A stretch of 8,586 nucleotides of DNA from the NCBI GenBank assembly GCA_946480065.1, contig CAMLJA010000069.1:1-8586 (forward strand), written 5' to 3'. The notes beneath the pieces were generated by a model that was given only the letters and a program-made list of their open reading frames with translations, was not told where the DNA came from and did not search any database. Positions 5,687 to 8,586 of the stretch are shown piece by piece; positions within the stretch are counted from its first letter, which is position 1, and each line of letters starts with the position of its first letter. The stretch comes from an uncultured Thermomonas sp. (GTDB lineage Bacteria; Pseudomonadota; Gammaproteobacteria; Xanthomonadales; Xanthomonadaceae). Both the position numbers and the translations under genes were made by a program.

Positions 5687-5899
5687 ATGTTCGAAGGACA
5701 ACCGCAGGCGGAACTCGAAGCGAAGATGAAGGCCAGCCCGGAGTTCCGGCAGCTGTACTACCGGCACCAGGAGCTGGACAAGCAGGTCCTGGACGCCGAG
5801 CTGGGCGTGCTGCCGCTGGACGACACCACCCTGGGCCGGATGAAGCGGGAGAAGCTGGCCGCCAAGGAGCGCCTGCTGCGGATGTACGACACCCACTGA
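5687..5899 (+). CDS. YdcH family small protein (DUF465)
   Basis: A 70-residue, highly charged, alpha-helical protein without a signal peptide or membrane segment. The family pattern is clear: YYRHQELDKQV (24-34), then a short turn, then LGRMKREKLAAKERLLRMY (49-67), the basic second helix of the predicted helical hairpin. Length is normal for the family. The molecular role is not established; related short proteins are abundant in Proteobacteria. A very strong AAGGAG suggests it is well expressed. No promoter is obvious in the 100 bases before it, so it may depend on a promoter further upstream reading through the hairpins at 5529-5594. Its own 3' side is closed by a large hairpin. Confidence 0.88.
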   Translation: MFEGQPQAELEAKMKASPEFRQLYYRHQELDKQVLDAELGVLPLDDTTLGRMKREKLAAKERLLRMYDTH

Positions 5900-5910
5900 C
5901 CGAACGCCCT

Positions 5911-5952
5911 GCGGGCGGCGGGCGGCCTCCTCGTCGGTGGCCCGCCGCCCGC
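5911..5952 (+). terminator. 13-bp hairpin downstream of the YdcH-family gene
   Basis: GCGGGCGGCGGGC (5911-5923) pairs perfectly with GCCCGCCGCCCGC (5940-5952) across a 16-base loop, 12 bases after the stop codon. No T-run follows, so this may act as a transcript-end stabiliser or a Rho-assisted terminator. Its 3' arm overlaps a second perfect hairpin (5948-5956 with 5960-5968), so the two cannot form fully at once. Confidence 0.45.
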
Positions 5953-5983
5953 GCGGCAACCGCGCGGGCCGCGCGGACGCCGC

Positions 5984-5992
5984 TGGTAGAAT
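5984..5992 (+). promoter_or_regulatory. Extended -10 promoter for the cbs-gamma-lyase operon
   Basis: TGG followed by TAGAAT (5987-5992) is an extended -10 with five of six hexamer matches. It lies 27 bases before the ATG at 6020, giving a leader of about 20 bases. The -35 region is pure G/C with no consensus match. The hairpins at 5911-5968 lie upstream of this start and so belong to the preceding transcript. Confidence 0.55.
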
Positions 5993-6019
5993 GCCCGGCT
6001 GCGCAGGACGCGAGCCCCC

Positions 6020-7396
<1,377 letters not shown>

Positions 7397-7418
7397 CCGC
7401 CACCGACAAGGCTTCCGC

Positions 7419-8579
7419 ATGAGCGACAAGACCCAGCTCCAGCCCGGCACCCTGGCCATCCACGGCGGCCAGTCCCCGGATCCGTCCACCGGCGCGGTGA
7501 TGACGCCGATCTACGCCACCAGCACCTATGCGCAGTCCAGCCCGGGCGTGCACCAGGGCTTCGAGTACTCGCGCACCCACAACCCCACCCGCTTCGCCTA
7601 CGAGCGCTGCGTGGCGGCGCTGGAGGGCGGCAGCCGCGGGTTCGCGTTCGCCTCCGGGCTGGCGGCCACCTCCACGTTGCTGGAGTTGCTGGACAGCGGC
7701 GACCACGTGGTGGCGATGGACGACCTCTACGGCGGCAGCTACCGCCTGTTCGAGCGCGTGCGCCGGCGCAGCGCCGGGCTGGACTTCAGCTTCGTCGACC
7801 TGACCGATCCGGCGGCGTTCGAAGCCGCGATCACCCCGAAGACGAAGCTGGTGTGGATCGAGACGCCCACCAACCCGCTGCTGAAGATCGTGGACATCGC
7901 CGCGATCGCGGCGATCGCGAAGAAGCACGGCCTGCTGGTCGCGGTCGACAACACCTTCGCCTCGCCGATCCTGCAGCGCCCGCTGGCGCACGGCGCCGAC
8001 ATCGTCATGCACTCGGCCACCAAGTACCTCAACGGCCACTCCGACATGGTGGGCGGCATGCTGGTGGTCGGCGACAACGCCGAACTGGGCGAGCAACTCG
8101 CCTTCCTGCAGAACTCGGTGGGCGCGGTCCAGGGCCCGTTCGACAGCTTCCTCGCCCTGCGCGGCTTGAAGACCCTGCACCTGCGCATGCGCGCCCACTG
8201 CGACAACGCGATGGCCCTGGCCGAGTGGCTGCAGACCCACCGGGGCGTGTCCGAGGTGATCTACCCGGGCCTGCCCTCGCATCCGCACCACGCCCTTGCG
8301 AAGCGGCAGATGGACGGTTTCGGCGGCATGCTCTCGATCCGCCTGGCGGGCGGCTTCGAGGCCGCCAGGCGGTTCTGCGAGCGCCTCGAACTGTTCACCC
8401 TCGCCGAATCGCTGGGCGGGGTGGAATCGCTGGTCAACCATCCGGCGGTGATGACGCATGCGAGCATCCCGCCCGCGCGCCGCGCCGAGCTCGGCATCGG
8501 CGACGAGCTGGTGCGGCTGAGCGTGGGGGTGGAGGCGATCGCCGACCTGCAAGCGGACGTCGAGGCCGCGTTGTCGTGA
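7419..8579 (+). CDS. Cystathionine gamma-lyase (Cys/Met metabolism PLP enzyme)
   Basis: A 386-residue fold type I PLP enzyme of the trans-sulfuration family, normal in length. It should cleave cystathionine to cysteine, 2-oxobutyrate and ammonia, finishing the route begun by the upstream beta-synthase. Visible active-site residues are Y50 and R52 in EYSRTHNPTR (phosphate contact from the neighbouring subunit), the stacking Y104 in DDLYGG, D177 in VDNTF, and K202 in HSATKYLNGH (Schiff base). Also visible are E336 in SLGGVESL and R366 in VRLSVG for the substrate carboxylate. Gamma-synthase and gamma-lyase are hard to tell apart by sequence. Glutamate at 336 and the beta-synthase neighbour favour lyase. 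AAGG at 7408-7411, 7 bases upstream, supports the ATG. GTGA at its end (8576-8579) could start an overlapping next gene, but only 11 bases of it are visible. Confidence 0.93.
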   Translation: MSDKTQLQPGTLAIHGGQSPDPSTGAVMTPIYATSTYAQSSPGVHQGFEYSRTHNPTRFAYERCVAALEGGSRGFAFASGLAATSTLLELLDSGDHVVAMDDLYGGSYRLFERVRRRSAGLDFSFVDLTDPAAFEAAITPKTKLVWIETPTNPLLKIVDIAAIAAIAKKHGLLVAVDNTFASPILQRPLAHGADIVMHSATKYLNGHSDMVGGMLVVGDNAELGEQLAFLQNSVGAVQGPFDSFLALRGLKTLHLRMRAHCDNAMALAEWLQTHRGVSEVIYPGLPSHPHHALAKRQMDGFGGMLSIRLAGGFEAARRFCERLELFTLAESLGGVESLVNHPAVMTHASIPPARRAELGIGDELVRLSVGVEAIADLQADVEAALS

Positions 8580-8586
8580 GCGACGT

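Noticed and set aside
7896..7920. Short repeat containing GCGATCGC within the gamma-lyase gene
   Set aside because: It encodes an alanine/isoleucine repeat in a helix of the enzyme and keeps the frame. Ordinary codon-level repetition.
8576..8586. GTG start of a further gene overlapping the gamma-lyase stop
   Set aside because: Only 11 bases are visible, too few to support a coding region.

Overview
This is a GC-rich bacterial chromosomal window that looks like Xanthomonadaceae/Lysobacteraceae (Lysobacter, Luteimonas or Pseudoxanthomonas type). The evidence is the strong G/C bias at third codon positions, a twitching ATPase (PilU), a cystathionine beta-synthase/gamma-lyase pair, a DUF4398-OmpA lipoprotein, and promoters that are mostly a -10 element a few dozen bases before the start codon. 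The family placement is inference from gene content and style; no search was run. The content is housekeeping and metabolic. There is no CRISPR array, insertion sequence, integrase or recognisable defence system.

Layout. 1-121: a complete tRNA-Gln(CUG) with encoded CCA, followed by a hairpin terminator. 238-981: a PF10014-type 2-oxoglutarate/Fe(II) dioxygenase of unknown substrate. 1050-2790: a fumarylacetoacetate hydrolase family gene and maleylacetoacetate isomerase, the last two steps of tyrosine/homogentisate breakdown; an operator-like palindrome lies at the start of this unit. 2804-3922 (minus strand): pilU, convergent with maiA and without an adjacent pilT. 4017-5285: a divergent lipoprotein gene (signal peptide and lipobox, DUF4398, coiled coil, OmpA domain) cut by one in-frame TAG at 4518-4520. 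5286-5686: a 400-base non-coding stretch rich in perfect inverted repeats that could encode a small structured RNA. 5687-5899: a YdcH-family small protein. 6020-8579: cystathionine beta-synthase with a C-terminal Bateman module, then cystathionine gamma-lyase, which together form the reverse transsulfuration route from homocysteine to cysteine. The window ends 7 bases after that stop.

How the genes work together. fah and maiA act consecutively on the ring-opened product of homogentisate and probably form one transcription unit, with the earlier enzymes encoded elsewhere. cbs and the gamma-lyase are separated by 22 bases and act consecutively. The envelope genes (pilU, the DUF4398-OmpA lipoprotein) share a divergent promoter region of under 100 bases. 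No wholly new system is evident. The points most worth a second look are the amber codon in the OmpA lipoprotein gene, the candidate structured RNA at about 5375-5570, and the palindrome over the predicted fah start site.
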